A DNA stretch of 39,208 nucleotides from IMG/VR virus record IMGVR_UViG_3300046665_000162, positions 1 to 39,208 of that record, one strand, 5' to 3'. Origin of the DNA: a virus. Within the stretch, counting starts at the first letter, position 1, and the number at the start of each line of letters is the position of its first letter. Of the stretch, positions 6,804 through 13,194 are shown piece after piece. The notes below the pieces were generated by a model, which had not been told where the DNA came from, searched no databases, and worked only from the letters and a program-made list of their open reading frames with translations. The translations under genes and the position numbers were made by a program.

Positions 6804-7130
6804 TCAATCTGGTTTGATGCCTGCTTTTTCGATTGCTTGCCGAATGATGCTGGCGGCATCGGCGTAGTTCTTGCGTTTTTTTGGGTTGGCGGTGTTGAAG
6901 CACACCGCTTCGATATATTTGAGGCCAATTTGCGCAGCGTTCAGCAACTCCGGAGCCGCAGAAATCAACGTGGCGTTAGCTTCTCTCATGCCGGGAATCT
7001 TTTCGAAATCGACTGCTACCGCAACGCCAGCGATACCATCCATGCCGCGAATCACCGTTTCGGGATAGCCTTCGTTATCGTCTGTTTCAGCCACGAACCA
7101 CGGGCCGGGAAGATGTTGAATTGCGCTCAT
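6804..7130 (-). CDS. Ea22-like early protein with 'LISAAPELLNA' motif
   Basis: This 108-residue protein begins MSAIQHLPGPWFVAETDDNEG and contains REANATLISAAPELLNAAQ, a motif shared by many small phage early proteins. The gene at 10505-10828 in the same operon carries a related pattern (GPW... then RLIAAAPEMLEALK), so the two look like members of one family. Role unknown. Start 7130 has GAGG five bases upstream. Confidence 0.75.
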   Translation of the reverse strand: MSAIQHLPGPWFVAETDDNEGYPETVIRGMDGIAGVAVAVDFEKIPGMREANATLISAAPELLNAAQIGLKYIEAVCFNTANPKKRKNYADAASIIRQAIEKAGIKPD

Positions 7131-7239
7131 GCTCGCCTCAATAGAAGGGTTTATTCGTGTGGAAAAAGTGGGGCCGATCCTGCGCCCCGAACACACGCCA
7201 AGCCGTCGCGCGCGGGGATCGTTGCGCGCGGGGCTGTGG

Positions 7240-7743
7240 TTACTCGTCGTTCTCGTCGAACAGCGTCGGATCCACATCGGGCGGCGTCAGCGTGATCGAA
7301 CATTCCTGCATCAGCATCCGCGCGATCTTTCCGTGGTCGCTTTCGCTGAACGGCTGGGCATGCGCCTTGAAGCTGATCTGTACGCTGCCGCCTTCGAGCG
7401 GGTTGATGCCGATGTGCTTCAGGTCGACTTCGTTCAGCAGCACGTCTTCCTTGCCCGTGGCGCCGATCAGGAAGCGCAGTTGATACCCGGTCCACGACGG
7501 GTTTTTCAGCAGCGGAAAGCGCAGCTCAGTCAGTTCGTCCGTTTCGAGCTGGAGTGCGCCCGGCTTCGGCTGCTCCTTGCGGAACAGAAACCCGCGCAGC
7601 GCATCGTCGAAGTGATTGAGCAGCGTGCTCGCGCCGGTGATCGACAAGCCGATCGAGACAGCCGGGACGCGCGCGTTACCGTGCTTCTCGGCGATGTTGG
7701 TCACGCTGGTGACGGTTGCTGCGTGTTCGGTGAGAGAGAACAT
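7240..7743 (-). CDS. Hypothetical recombination-operon protein (167 aa)
   Basis: The protein has no recognised family. It is beta-rich in its middle (ELRFPLLKNPSWTGYQLRFLIG) and ends with an acidic tail (DPTLFDENDE). An acidic C-terminus and a position two genes downstream of RecT would suit a single-strand DNA-binding or accessory recombination protein, but no OB-fold signature is clear, so this is only inference. The start is an ATG preceded by GGAGCATTCCCCG. Confidence 0.65.
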   Translation of the reverse strand: MFSLTEHAATVTSVTNIAEKHGNARVPAVSIGLSITGASTLLNHFDDALRGFLFRKEQPKPGALQLETDELTELRFPLLKNPSWTGYQLRFLIGATGKEDVLLNEVDLKHIGINPLEGGSVQISFKAHAQPFSESDHGKIARMLMQECSITLTPPDVDPTLFDENDE

Positions 7744-7770
7744 CGGGGAATGCTCCTTGGTGGTAGAGGG

Positions 7771-7953
7771 TTACTGCTTCGGCTGACGCGCCGCGATGTC
7801 GCGGATGCGGGCGGCGACGCGTTCGGGGACTGCGATCACCTGGCCGCCGTCGAGAGCGTCGAACGCGGGCCGCAGAAGCTCGCGATCGACGGCGGAAAGG
7901 TCGGCATTGCGGATGCGGCGCAAGTCGTTCCAGAGGGGGGATTCGACGGTCAC
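7771..7953 (-). CDS. Small protein coupled to RecT (60 aa)
   Basis: A 60-codon ORF overlaps the recT stop as ATGA. Its product is helical and charged (LRRIRNADLSAVDRELLRPA, then VPERVAARIRDIAARQ) with no cysteine or membrane segment. It could be a small RecT partner, judged only by its coupling. Confidence 0.6.
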   Translation of the reverse strand: MTVESPLWNDLRRIRNADLSAVDRELLRPAFDALDGGQVIAVPERVAARIRDIAARQPKQ

Positions 7954-8957
7954 GATTGCGCCTGCATCAGTTCGTCGCGGCGGTCCTGATAGGCCTGTTC
8001 CAGCTTCATGCGCTCCGTGTCCGGATAGTTGCGCACTTCGTCAGCGCAGATGTCCAGCACGTCGAGGTCGGCGCACTTCTGGATGCGGTCGAGCATGGTC
8101 GAGTAGGGCGCGAGCGTGTTGTCGGCCTGCTGCGTGCGTTGGTCGGTAATCTCGCCGGTGGACTGGTCGACGTGATCGTCATCCACGGTCGTGAACTGGC
8201 CGTCGATGATCGCGTTGTTGTCCTGCGGCAGCCCCATTTCTGCGCGCTCGTCGAGCCCTACAGCAGTCTGTATTTCGATGCTGACCGGCAGGAACTTGAA
8301 CAGGCGACGCACGACGGTCTTCAGTGCCATGGCCTGATAGTCCGTCTTCCACGGGCCGCCGTTGCCAGCCTTGCTGCGCGCGCGGATGCCTTCGATCTCG
8401 GCGCGGCTCATCACGTCGAACTGGATGCCGCCGTCCTTCAGCTTCGCCACCGCGTAGACGAATTGAAGCTTTTCGCCCATCGTGCGATTCGGGTTCGCCC
8501 AGTCCGGCTCGTGCTCGATGTGCGGGTCAAGGCCTAGTCGGCATTCGAACTTGTCGCCTTCATAGACGGCGCGCGCGTCGATGCTGACGATCTGGCCAGA
8601 GCGGCGCGCGAGGTCGATCATGCCGCGGTAGCCGATGATCAGTTGCACGTCGCAACCGTAGGGAAGCAGGTAGGCATGGCCAAGCGCGTTGCCCGGTTCG
8701 AGCCCGAGCTGCGCGCACTGGATGACTGCGCCGAAGAACGAAACCGGCGTGCATTCGGCCAGCTTCGGCACCTTGCGGATCTCGGTTGTGACGATGCGTG
8801 CGAGACGCTCAGGAGTCATATGGCGCGGCAGTGCGGCCTTGATTTGTGCCTGCATGCTCGGGCTCGATAGCATGTGCGCGACTTTGTCGACCGGCGTCTT
8901 GGCTACTTCGCCGTTGCGGACATTCGAAAGGCTGGTGGTGTTCTGTGCCACGGTCAT
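7950..8957 (-). CDS. recT: RecT-family single-strand annealing protein
   Basis: The 335-residue protein matches RecT: VPKLAECTPVSFFGAVIQCAQLGLEPG near residues 64-90, then NALGHAYLLPYG and QLIIGYRGMIDLARRSG, the conserved core of the family. RecT anneals complementary strands on ends resected by its partner exonuclease and promotes circularisation and recombination of phage DNA. The C-terminal 70 residues are acidic and less conserved. It overlaps the exonuclease gene upstream by 4 bases, the usual pairing. Confidence 0.95.
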   Translation of the reverse strand: MTVAQNTTSLSNVRNGEVAKTPVDKVAHMLSSPSMQAQIKAALPRHMTPERLARIVTTEIRKVPKLAECTPVSFFGAVIQCAQLGLEPGNALGHAYLLPYGCDVQLIIGYRGMIDLARRSGQIVSIDARAVYEGDKFECRLGLDPHIEHEPDWANPNRTMGEKLQFVYAVAKLKDGGIQFDVMSRAEIEGIRARSKAGNGGPWKTDYQAMALKTVVRRLFKFLPVSIEIQTAVGLDERAEMGLPQDNNAIIDGQFTTVDDDHVDQSTGEITDQRTQQADNTLAPYSTMLDRIQKCADLDVLDICADEVRNYPDTERMKLEQAYQDRRDELMQAQS

Positions 8958-9781
8958 TCCTCAGTGATAAGCGCCCAGGACGGGAGCCGGATGATGTTGA
9001 TGCCCGTCGAGTAGCCGGGCCACGTGTTGGCGCGCTCGCACTCGGCGTACGTGCGCAGGTTCTTGCGGTACTTCGCGCGGCCCGCTTCGAGGCTTTCTTC
9101 GTCGAGCATGAAAGCGTTGGCGGCGAACGGGTATTCGGTCTCGACGGCCAGAAAGATGAAGCCGAGCACTTCCATTCCGCTGGCTTTCTCGTAGCCGTCC
9201 GAATAGAACGCGGCCTGAACGTCGTAGCGCTTGCGTGCGACCTGACGACGGAACTCGCTCGGCGCCGCGCTGCTGAACGTTTTCAGGTCGAGCAACAGGA
9301 CCGCGTTTTCACGCACCGGGTGAACGAAGTCGGGACGGCAGCGGCACTTCACGCCGGTTTCTTCGTCGGTCCAGAACGCGGACACCTCGGCTTTGCCGCT
9401 GGCGAGCGCTTCGCCGATCTCCGGCAGCGCGCGCACCGACGCGGCCTGACGCACCGCGGCTTCATACTGGTCGTGCTGAATAGCAACGCGGTTCAGATGC
9501 GCCTCGACGAACTCTTTCCAGACCTTCGTATTTCGGTTGACGGTCGGGCCGACGACATAGCGCAATTCGAATTCGTCGGGCTCAAGCACGGCGCAGTGCG
9601 CGAGGTTGCCTTCAAGCTGGCCGGACTTCGAGATAGGCGCTGGGCGATCGGCTGCACGATGCCGCGCAAAGAAGATCGCGGGCGACAGGTCGAGCGTGTC
9701 GAGTTGCGATTTCGACACCGGCGTCATCGCGTGGTACTGCTCGATGTCGAGGCCTTCGATCAGGTTGTCGGAATAGCTCAC
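8954..9781 (-). CDS. RecE-like exonuclease (DUF3799 / PD-(D/E)XK)
   Basis: This 275-residue protein resembles the nuclease domain of exonuclease VIII. The catalytic cluster includes Asp151 (CRPDF), Asp165 and Lys167 (LLDLKTF), and the downstream YDVQAAFY motif (Tyr186, Gln189). An N-terminal YHAMTPVSKSQLD segment is also typical. It would resect double-stranded ends 5' to 3' to load RecT. Length fits a stand-alone nuclease domain, unlike the long E. coli RecE. The start is GTG, overlapping the upstream stop as GTGA. Confidence 0.92.
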   Translation of the reverse strand: MSYSDNLIEGLDIEQYHAMTPVSKSQLDTLDLSPAIFFARHRAADRPAPISKSGQLEGNLAHCAVLEPDEFELRYVVGPTVNRNTKVWKEFVEAHLNRVAIQHDQYEAAVRQAASVRALPEIGEALASGKAEVSAFWTDEETGVKCRCRPDFVHPVRENAVLLLDLKTFSSAAPSEFRRQVARKRYDVQAAFYSDGYEKASGMEVLGFIFLAVETEYPFAANAFMLDEESLEAGRAKYRKNLRTYAECERANTWPGYSTGINIIRLPSWALITEE

Positions 9782-9927
9782 GTGGCTCTCCCATATGCGA
9801 CCGCTGCATCCACGTAATCCGGATCAGCCGGCACGACGAGCAGCGTGAGAAGGATCAGCGCCACGAAGCCCGCGAGGATCGAGAGCAGCGGGTGGCGGTT
9901 GCTGAAGCGATTAAGTCGACGAATCAT
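9778..9927 (-). CDS. Small single-pass membrane protein (49 aa)
   Basis: The peptide has a basic N-terminus (MIRRLNRFSNRHP), a hydrophobic helix (LLSILAGFVALILLTLLVV, residues about 14-32) and a short acidic tail, so an N-in single-pass membrane protein is likely. A strong AAGGGG site precedes the ATG, and both ends overlap neighbours by 4 bases. Together with three other tiny hydrophobic genes it forms a membrane-peptide cluster directly upstream of the exonuclease gene. Function unknown. Confidence 0.7.
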   Translation of the reverse strand: MIRRLNRFSNRHPLLSILAGFVALILLTLLVVPADPDYVDAAVAYGRAT

Positions 9928-10007
9928 GCGATTCCCCTTGCAGCCATCCAGCCCAGCCACAGGCCGAACGCAATAGCTATTGACCATTCGATGACGGTGG
10001 CCTTCAT
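9924..10007 (-). CDS. Tiny membrane peptide (27 aa)
   Basis: MKATVIEWSIAIAFGLWLGW then MAARGIA: almost the whole peptide is one hydrophobic, tryptophan-containing helix. ATGA overlaps at both ends tie it to its neighbours, the main evidence of translation. The Shine-Dalgarno is weak, so expression probably depends on coupling. Too small for family assignment. Confidence 0.55.
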   Translation of the reverse strand: MKATVIEWSIAIAFGLWLGWMAARGIA

Positions 10008-10129
10008 GAGCACACCGCATGCAGATAGAACGTGAAGATCACCAGCGCGCAGACAGCGGCCGCGCACACGCCAGCGGAGAAAGCGAGAGAGAGGTCTGCG
10101 AGGCGCAGATCGCGTTCGGTGATCTTCAC
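10004..10129 (-). CDS. Tiny membrane peptide (41 aa), GTG start
   Basis: The ORF starts at GTG with GGAGG four bases upstream and overlaps the XRE gene stop as GTGA. Its product has a charged N-terminus (MKITERDLRLADL) and a hydrophobic Ala/Val/Cys-rich helix (about residues 14-38). It ends in an ATGA overlap with the next peptide. The strong ribosome site and double coupling make translation likely. Function unknown. Confidence 0.6.
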   Translation of the reverse strand: MKITERDLRLADLSLAFSAGVCAAAVCALVIFTFYLHAVCS

Positions 10130-10437
10130 GATTCCTCCGAACGCTCTGCAATCCAGGCCAAAATCGCGACGATTTTTTTCGCGATAGTTGTTCGAATCGG
10201 CTTTGTGATGCCTTCGCCCGACAGTTCTTCGCTGAAGAACAAGATCGACGACACCGGTACCTTGAATGCTTGCGCGTACTTTTGAAGGGTTTCGAGACTT
10301 GGCTCTCGGGTTCCTTTCTCAAGCATCGAGATAGTCGCAGTGCTCATTCCGATTTCCCGGCTCAATTCCGTTTGGTTCATGTCGTGATAGACACGCATCA
10401 GCCGAAGCGCTTCGGCAAGCATCGATGGCGCGCTCAC
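10126..10437 (-). CDS. XRE-family HTH regulator inside the early operon
   Basis: The 103-residue protein has an N-terminal Cro/C1-type helix-turn-helix (about residues 9-62; MNQTELSREIGMSTATISMLEKGTREPS lies within it) and a C-terminal basic helix (KKIVAILAWIAERSEES). It differs from the CI-like repressor and Cro of the immunity region, so it may regulate this operon or host genes. GTG at 10437 is the preferred start: it has GAGG 6 bases upstream and overlaps the previous peptide as GTGA. ATG at 10422 is an alternative. Confidence 0.82.
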   Translation of the reverse strand: MSAPSMLAEALRLMRVYHDMNQTELSREIGMSTATISMLEKGTREPSLETLQKYAQAFKVPVSSILFFSEELSGEGITKPIRTTIAKKIVAILAWIAERSEES

Positions 10438-10508
10438 GCGAACCTCACCACGCGGCAGAAGCACCAGGCGATGAACGTCCACAGGACGATGAGGGTTAGG
10501 GCGCTCAT
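10434..10508 (-). CDS. Tiny membrane peptide (24 aa)
   Basis: The peptide MSALTLIVLWTFIAWCFCRV plus VRFA is a single hydrophobic helix with a basic C-terminus. Its ATG overlaps the upstream stop (ATGA) and its stop overlaps the XRE start (GTGA). GGAG lies a short distance upstream. It may function as a membrane peptide or simply as a coupling ORF for the regulator. Confidence 0.5.
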   Translation of the reverse strand: MSALTLIVLWTFIAWCFCRVVRFA

Positions 10509-10828
10509 GATTGGCTCCCGGTGGCTTTGGCGACGATGGCCTGAAGGTCTTCGCACACAATCTGTTCTCCCCACGAGTTATCGCGGGTGGAAAGAAACTT
10601 GATAGTCTCAATCGCTTCTTTTAGCGCTTCGAGCATCTCGGGCGCGGCGGCGATCAGGCGGACTGTTTCTTTAAGCTGCTGATGCTCGCGACCATCGAGT
10701 TCGAAATCGCGACTTAGTCCACCTGCCACGATCGTTTCACCAGTCGTTTCGGACTTGATGAAAAAGTCGCCGCCATCACCATCGAACTGGAACGTCCACG
10801 GCCCCAGCATGAATTTTTGTTTGCTCAT
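10505..10828 (-). CDS. Ea22-like early protein with 'RLIAAAPEMLEALK' motif
   Basis: The 107-residue product opens with MSKQKFMLGPWTFQFDGDGGDFFI, a GPW-containing beta segment, followed by LKETVRLIAAAPEMLEALKEA, the motif also found in the 108-aa protein at 6804-7130. The family is common in temperate phage early operons and has no known activity. The start at 10828 overlaps the upstream stop as ATGA and is favoured over a start four codons earlier. Confidence 0.72.
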   Translation of the reverse strand: MSKQKFMLGPWTFQFDGDGGDFFIKSETTGETIVAGGLSRDFELDGREHQQLKETVRLIAAAPEMLEALKEAIETIKFLSTRDNSWGEQIVCEDLQAIVAKATGSQS

Positions 10829-11199
10829 TTCCCACCCCACTTCGCCACTTCGGCGTCGATCCGAAGCATCCAGTCGTTCGCCATGACTTCGCTGTCCTGC
10901 TCGATGTAAAGATTGATCAGCGCGAAGACCATCGCACCAACGTAGTCGATACGGTTGGAAAGCAGATGCGGACGGATCTTTTCTGCCGCGACTTCCATCA
11001 CGCTTTGCATGCCCGCGACGATGTCGATAGGCGCCATGGCCGCCTTGCGCTCAGCGATCAGTTCCTGAGTACGCGCTGCGATCATTTCGTCGCGTGACTC
11101 GGCATCGTCGAGCGCCTTGTCGATCTTTGCCTTTGTTCGGTCAGCGACGTATTCGCCCATCGCGAGAGCCTGTTTGCCGCAGTAGTGGAGTGTGCTCAT
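10825..11199 (-). CDS. Hypothetical early protein (124 aa)
   Basis: The protein begins MSTLHYCGKQALAMGEYVADRTKAKIDKALDD and is largely helical, with many charged residues through the middle (MIAARTQELIAERKAA). A moderately hydrophobic C-terminal segment (YVGAMVFALINLYIEQ) is probably buried rather than transmembrane. No family is recognised. It starts two bases after the stop of the operon's first gene. Confidence 0.68.
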   Translation of the reverse strand: MSTLHYCGKQALAMGEYVADRTKAKIDKALDDAESRDEMIAARTQELIAERKAAMAPIDIVAGMQSVMEVAAEKIRPHLLSNRIDYVGAMVFALINLYIEQDSEVMANDWMLRIDAEVAKWGGK

Positions 11200-11201
11200 G
11201 G

Positions 11202-11351
11202 TCAGCCCCAGCAAACGTTGCGATAGTCGACCGTGCGACGGATCACCCAGTGGCGGCGCAGCTCGGACGCTTCGTAGTTCGGACAGGCCACTTCGAGGTA
11301 GCCGTTCGCGAGAAGCACGAGAACGGTGTGGAGTCGGTGGAAGCAGGGCAT
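11202..11351 (-). CDS. First gene of the left operon (49 aa)
   Basis: An ATG ORF with GAGGT seven bases upstream begins about 35 bases after the leftward promoter's -10. The product (MPCFHRLHTVLVLLANGYLE... to NVCWG) is Cys/His/Trp-containing with a YxxxxLRRHWVIRR basic segment. It could be a small DNA- or protein-binding inhibitor, the kind of early protein that sits first under PL, but nothing specific is recognised. Confidence 0.65.
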   Translation of the reverse strand: MPCFHRLHTVLVLLANGYLEVACPNYEASELRRHWVIRRTVDYRNVCWG

Positions 11352-11384
11352 TTCGGTCACCTCACGGTGCGTTGTTGTTGAGTC

Positions 11385-11414
11385 TATTTAACGACATCGC
11401 ATCTGTGCTGTCAA
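11385..11414 (-). promoter_or_regulatory. Leftward early promoter (PL-like)
   Basis: On the minus strand a perfect -35 TTGACA (11414-11409) is followed after 17 bases by TTAAAT (11391-11386); TAAATA one base later is an alternative -10. It faces the 49-aa gene at 11351 and the whole leftward operon. The -35 lies within an operator-like palindrome, so repressor binding would block it. Confidence 0.7.
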
Positions 11415-11426
11415 GTGAACTCTACA
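11409..11426. promoter_or_regulatory. Left operator (imperfect palindrome)
   Basis: TGTCAAGTGAACTCTACA matches the operator at 12868-12885 (TGTCGAGTGAACTTGACA) at 15 of 18 positions and keeps the TGTCRAGT half-site with a GA centre. It covers the -35 of the leftward promoter. Binding by the CI-like repressor is inferred. Confidence 0.65.
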
Positions 11427-11468
11427 AAATAGTTGTGGGTAAGGTTCGCGTAACAAAACTACAGACGT

Positions 11469-11497
11469 AAAAAAACCCGCACGCGGCGGGTTTCTTT
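11469..11497 (-). terminator. Rho-independent terminator after the immunity operon
   Basis: AAACCCGC and GCGGGTTT form an 8-bp stem around a 5-base loop. On the minus strand it is followed by a run of T residues, so it should end leftward transcription of repressor and lipoprotein genes before the PL promoter. A weaker T-rich tract on the plus strand could make it bidirectional. Confidence 0.85.
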
Positions 11498-11512
11498 TCT
11501 ATGAATCGATGT

Positions 11513-11845
11513 TTATTTCGAAGGAGAGGTGAGATTGGTCAAGTTCGGCCGAACGTATGCTGGGTCGTTTTTGTCGAGGCACTGGAAAGTCAAATCAGAC
11601 TCGACCGGTGTCCATCCCCGAGCGCCAGATGTCTTGGCCGGCGCCGCTTGCAGCTCTTTGCCCTGCGCTGCGCAGAATTCGCGGGCCTTGGCGACGGCCA
11701 ATGCTGTCGTCTCGCCATGCGACTGGAAGCCGCCGCGCGTTGTCGCATCCACCTGGTATGTGTCTTTTCCGATTTGCGTCACTTCGCTGACCGATTGACA
11801 GCCGGCGAGCGCGGCGAGAGCGAGCACAACGTATCGATTTTTCAT
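11513..11845 (-). CDS. Lipoprotein in the immunity operon (110 aa)
   Basis: A signal peptide MKNRYVVLALAALAGC ends in lipobox LAGC, predicting a lipid-anchored mature protein beginning at Cys16. The mature part contains DTYQVDATTRGGF, a helix with REFCAAQGKEL, and a terminal LTFQCL strand. It resembles the upstream lipoprotein in layout (NGTFY/DTYQV strand, helix with FC, final F-x-C), so the two are likely paralogues. Transcription with the repressor suggests expression in the lysogen; superinfection exclusion or surface change is a reasonable inference. ATGA overlap with the upstream gene sets the start. Confidence 0.78.
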   Translation of the reverse strand: MKNRYVVLALAALAGCQSVSEVTQIGKDTYQVDATTRGGFQSHGETTALAVAKAREFCAAQGKELQAAPAKTSGARGWTPVESDLTFQCLDKNDPAYVRPNLTNLTSPSK

Positions 11846-12138
11846 CCTTGGTCCGTTCCGGCACATTTAAATTCGATTTCCACCCGCGGATAGTTGCCGA
11901 GGATGTAGGGCGGCTGAGCTTCGGTCGTGTTCGTGACTCGCACTGTCTGGCCGCGCTTGGCGCAGAACGCTGCGGCTTCCTTGATGACGTCGGCTTTCAG
12001 GTTGCCAGCGCCGCCGAAGCTGTTTGCCGACTGCTTGGAGGAATAGAAGGTGCCGTTCCCAGTATCAATTATTCCGCTGGAAGCGGCACAACCCGCGATC
12101 GCCACAGAGGCGACCGCGGTAAAAAACGCGATTCTCAT
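11842..12138 (-). CDS. Lipoprotein in the immunity operon (98 aa)
   Basis: MRIAFFTAVASVAIAGC forms a lipoprotein signal with lipobox IAGC. The mature protein has DTGNGTFYSSKQSANSFGG, a helical stretch with EAAAFCAKRGQTV, and a terminal strand VEIEFKC; two cysteines may form a disulfide in the periplasm. It follows the repressor gene by 12 bases and overlaps the second lipoprotein. Similar small lipoproteins occur in proteobacterial prophages and genomes. Function is not established. Confidence 0.78.
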   Translation of the reverse strand: MRIAFFTAVASVAIAGCAASSGIIDTGNGTFYSSKQSANSFGGAGNLKADVIKEAAAFCAKRGQTVRVTNTTEAQPPYILGNYPRVEIEFKCAGTDQG

Positions 12139-12150
12139 TGATGTCCCCGA

Positions 12151-12819
12151 CTAGATTCGTTCGCTCTGTTTATGCACGACGCGACCAATGATGAATGTCT
12201 CGCCGTTCAATGGTCGATCGCGGTAGATGCGCTTGTCGAGGTTGTCTGACGCCGCGACCCAAATTCCATCGGTTCGGAACAGGCGCTTCACCACTGTTTC
12301 ACCGTCTAGGTTCAGGGCATAGGCGACGCCGTCGCGCGGGGTGACGTCGTCGGTATTGATCACCACCCAGTCACCGTCGAACAGCCCTGTCTCCATGCTG
12401 GCGCCAGTGACTTTGATCGCCAAAAGACTTTCAGGCTTATAGCCGTTGCTCTCGTACCACGAGCGGTGAAAGACGATCGGCGCGTGCTCGTCGTTAAGCG
12501 GCTCGACTCCAAAGCCTGTAACGCCTGCTGAAATTTTTATCTTCACGCGCTTGATTGCCGGATATTCGGGATTGTCATGGAGGGGGATCTCTTTATTTTC
12601 CCCTCGTTTCATCCTCCCACGGCCGGTGTTGAGCCAAACCGGCGAAATGTCTAAGACTTCGGCCGTTTTTAGGAGATTGTCCCCGTCGAGACTTGTGGTA
12701 GTTCCCCCGAACCATAACGAGACGGCGCTGCGCGTCACCCCGACGCGTCTTGATAGTTCCGACTGACTAATCCCGGCTTCCGTCAAAGCCATTCTCAGCC
12801 GTTCTGCAAGTGTTTTCAT
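12151..12819 (-). CDS. cI: CI-like repressor with LexA/S24 self-cleavage domain
   Basis: The 222-residue repressor has an N-terminal HTH (about 5-60; ISQSELSRRVGVTRSAVSLW) and a C-terminal S24 peptidase domain. The cleavage site is Ala98-Gly99 (ISAGVTG), the catalytic serine Ser141 (GASMETGLFDGD) and the catalytic lysine Lys178 (GETVVKRL). It should hold the lysogenic state and be inactivated by RecA after DNA damage. ATG at 12819 is chosen over a 27-residue extension that would run through the operator region. Operators at 11409 and 12868 fit autoregulated control of both early operons. Confidence 0.93.
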   Translation of the reverse strand: MKTLAERLRMALTEAGISQSELSRRVGVTRSAVSLWFGGTTTSLDGDNLLKTAEVLDISPVWLNTGRGRMKRGENKEIPLHDNPEYPAIKRVKIKISAGVTGFGVEPLNDEHAPIVFHRSWYESNGYKPESLLAIKVTGASMETGLFDGDWVVINTDDVTPRDGVAYALNLDGETVVKRLFRTDGIWVAASDNLDKRIYRDRPLNGETFIIGRVVHKQSERI

Positions 12820-12837
12820 GTTCAGTAGATTAAACGC

Positions 12838-12866
12838 TTGTCCGCTGAGGATGCTTGACATAGAAT
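12838..12866 (+). promoter_or_regulatory. Rightward early promoter (PR-like)
   Basis: TTGTCC (12838-12843) and TAGAAT (12861-12866) are 17 bases apart and point toward cro at 12904. The expected start of transcription falls inside the operator at 12868-12885, so repressor bound there would block initiation. The promoter for cI itself is not clear. Confidence 0.6.
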
Positions 12867-12867
12867 C

Positions 12868-12885
12868 TGTCGAGTGAACTTGACA
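12868..12885. promoter_or_regulatory. Right operator (palindrome) in the cI-cro interval
   Basis: TGTCGAGTGAACTTGACA is an almost perfect 18-bp palindrome made of TGTCRAGT half-sites around GA. An additional CTTGACA half-site lies at 12854-12860, giving three half-sites in 32 bases. The same element covers the leftward promoter, as expected of a common repressor. Confidence 0.72.
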
Positions 12886-12903
12886 AAAATCTAGGCGCAT
12901 TCC

Positions 12904-13113
12904 ATGAACCTCACGAAATCGCAGGCGGTTGAGATCTTCGGCAGTCAGGCCGAGATTGGTCGCGCGCTCGGCATCTCGCGAAGCGCGGTGTCGCTTTGGC
13001 CGGATGTTTTAGACCAGCGCAAAACGGATGAGCTTGTCGGTGCTGCAGCCCGGCTCGGCAAACCTCTGCCGAGCGGTTTCGCCGCCACAACCGAACAACC
13101 AGCCGCCGCCTGA
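12904..13113 (+). CDS. cro: Cro-like regulator
   Basis: The 69-residue protein is divergently placed to cI and has a compact HTH (GSQAEIGRALGISRSAVSLWP, about residues 13-33), matching Cro/YdaS-type phage regulators. Its recognition helix (ISRSAVSLW) resembles that of the repressor (VTRSAVSLW), in keeping with binding the same operators. The C-terminal 20 residues are Ala/Pro-rich and probably disordered. Confidence 0.87.
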   Translation: MNLTKSQAVEIFGSQAEIGRALGISRSAVSLWPDVLDQRKTDELVGAAARLGKPLPSGFAATTEQPAAA

Positions 13114-13119
13114 TTCCCC

Positions 13120-13167
13120 GCAGTGCAGCGACTGTGGAGCTAATTACAACCTTTAGTTGCGCACTGC
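13120..13167 (+). promoter_or_regulatory. Long inverted repeat between cro and the CII-like gene
   Basis: GCAGTGCAGCGACT pairs with AGTTGCGCACTGC across a 21-base loop, with one bulge. It occupies the place of lambda tR1 and the CII-responsive region. No T-run follows, so it may be an RNA structure, a binding site or an N-type regulatory element rather than an intrinsic terminator. Confidence 0.4.
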
Positions 13168-13194
13168 ACAACCATTGAAAATTAGGTACGCCTT

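Noticed and set aside
7129-7989. A 286-codon rightward frame in the left operon
   Set aside because: It opposes three overlapping leftward genes and has no domain or ribosome site.
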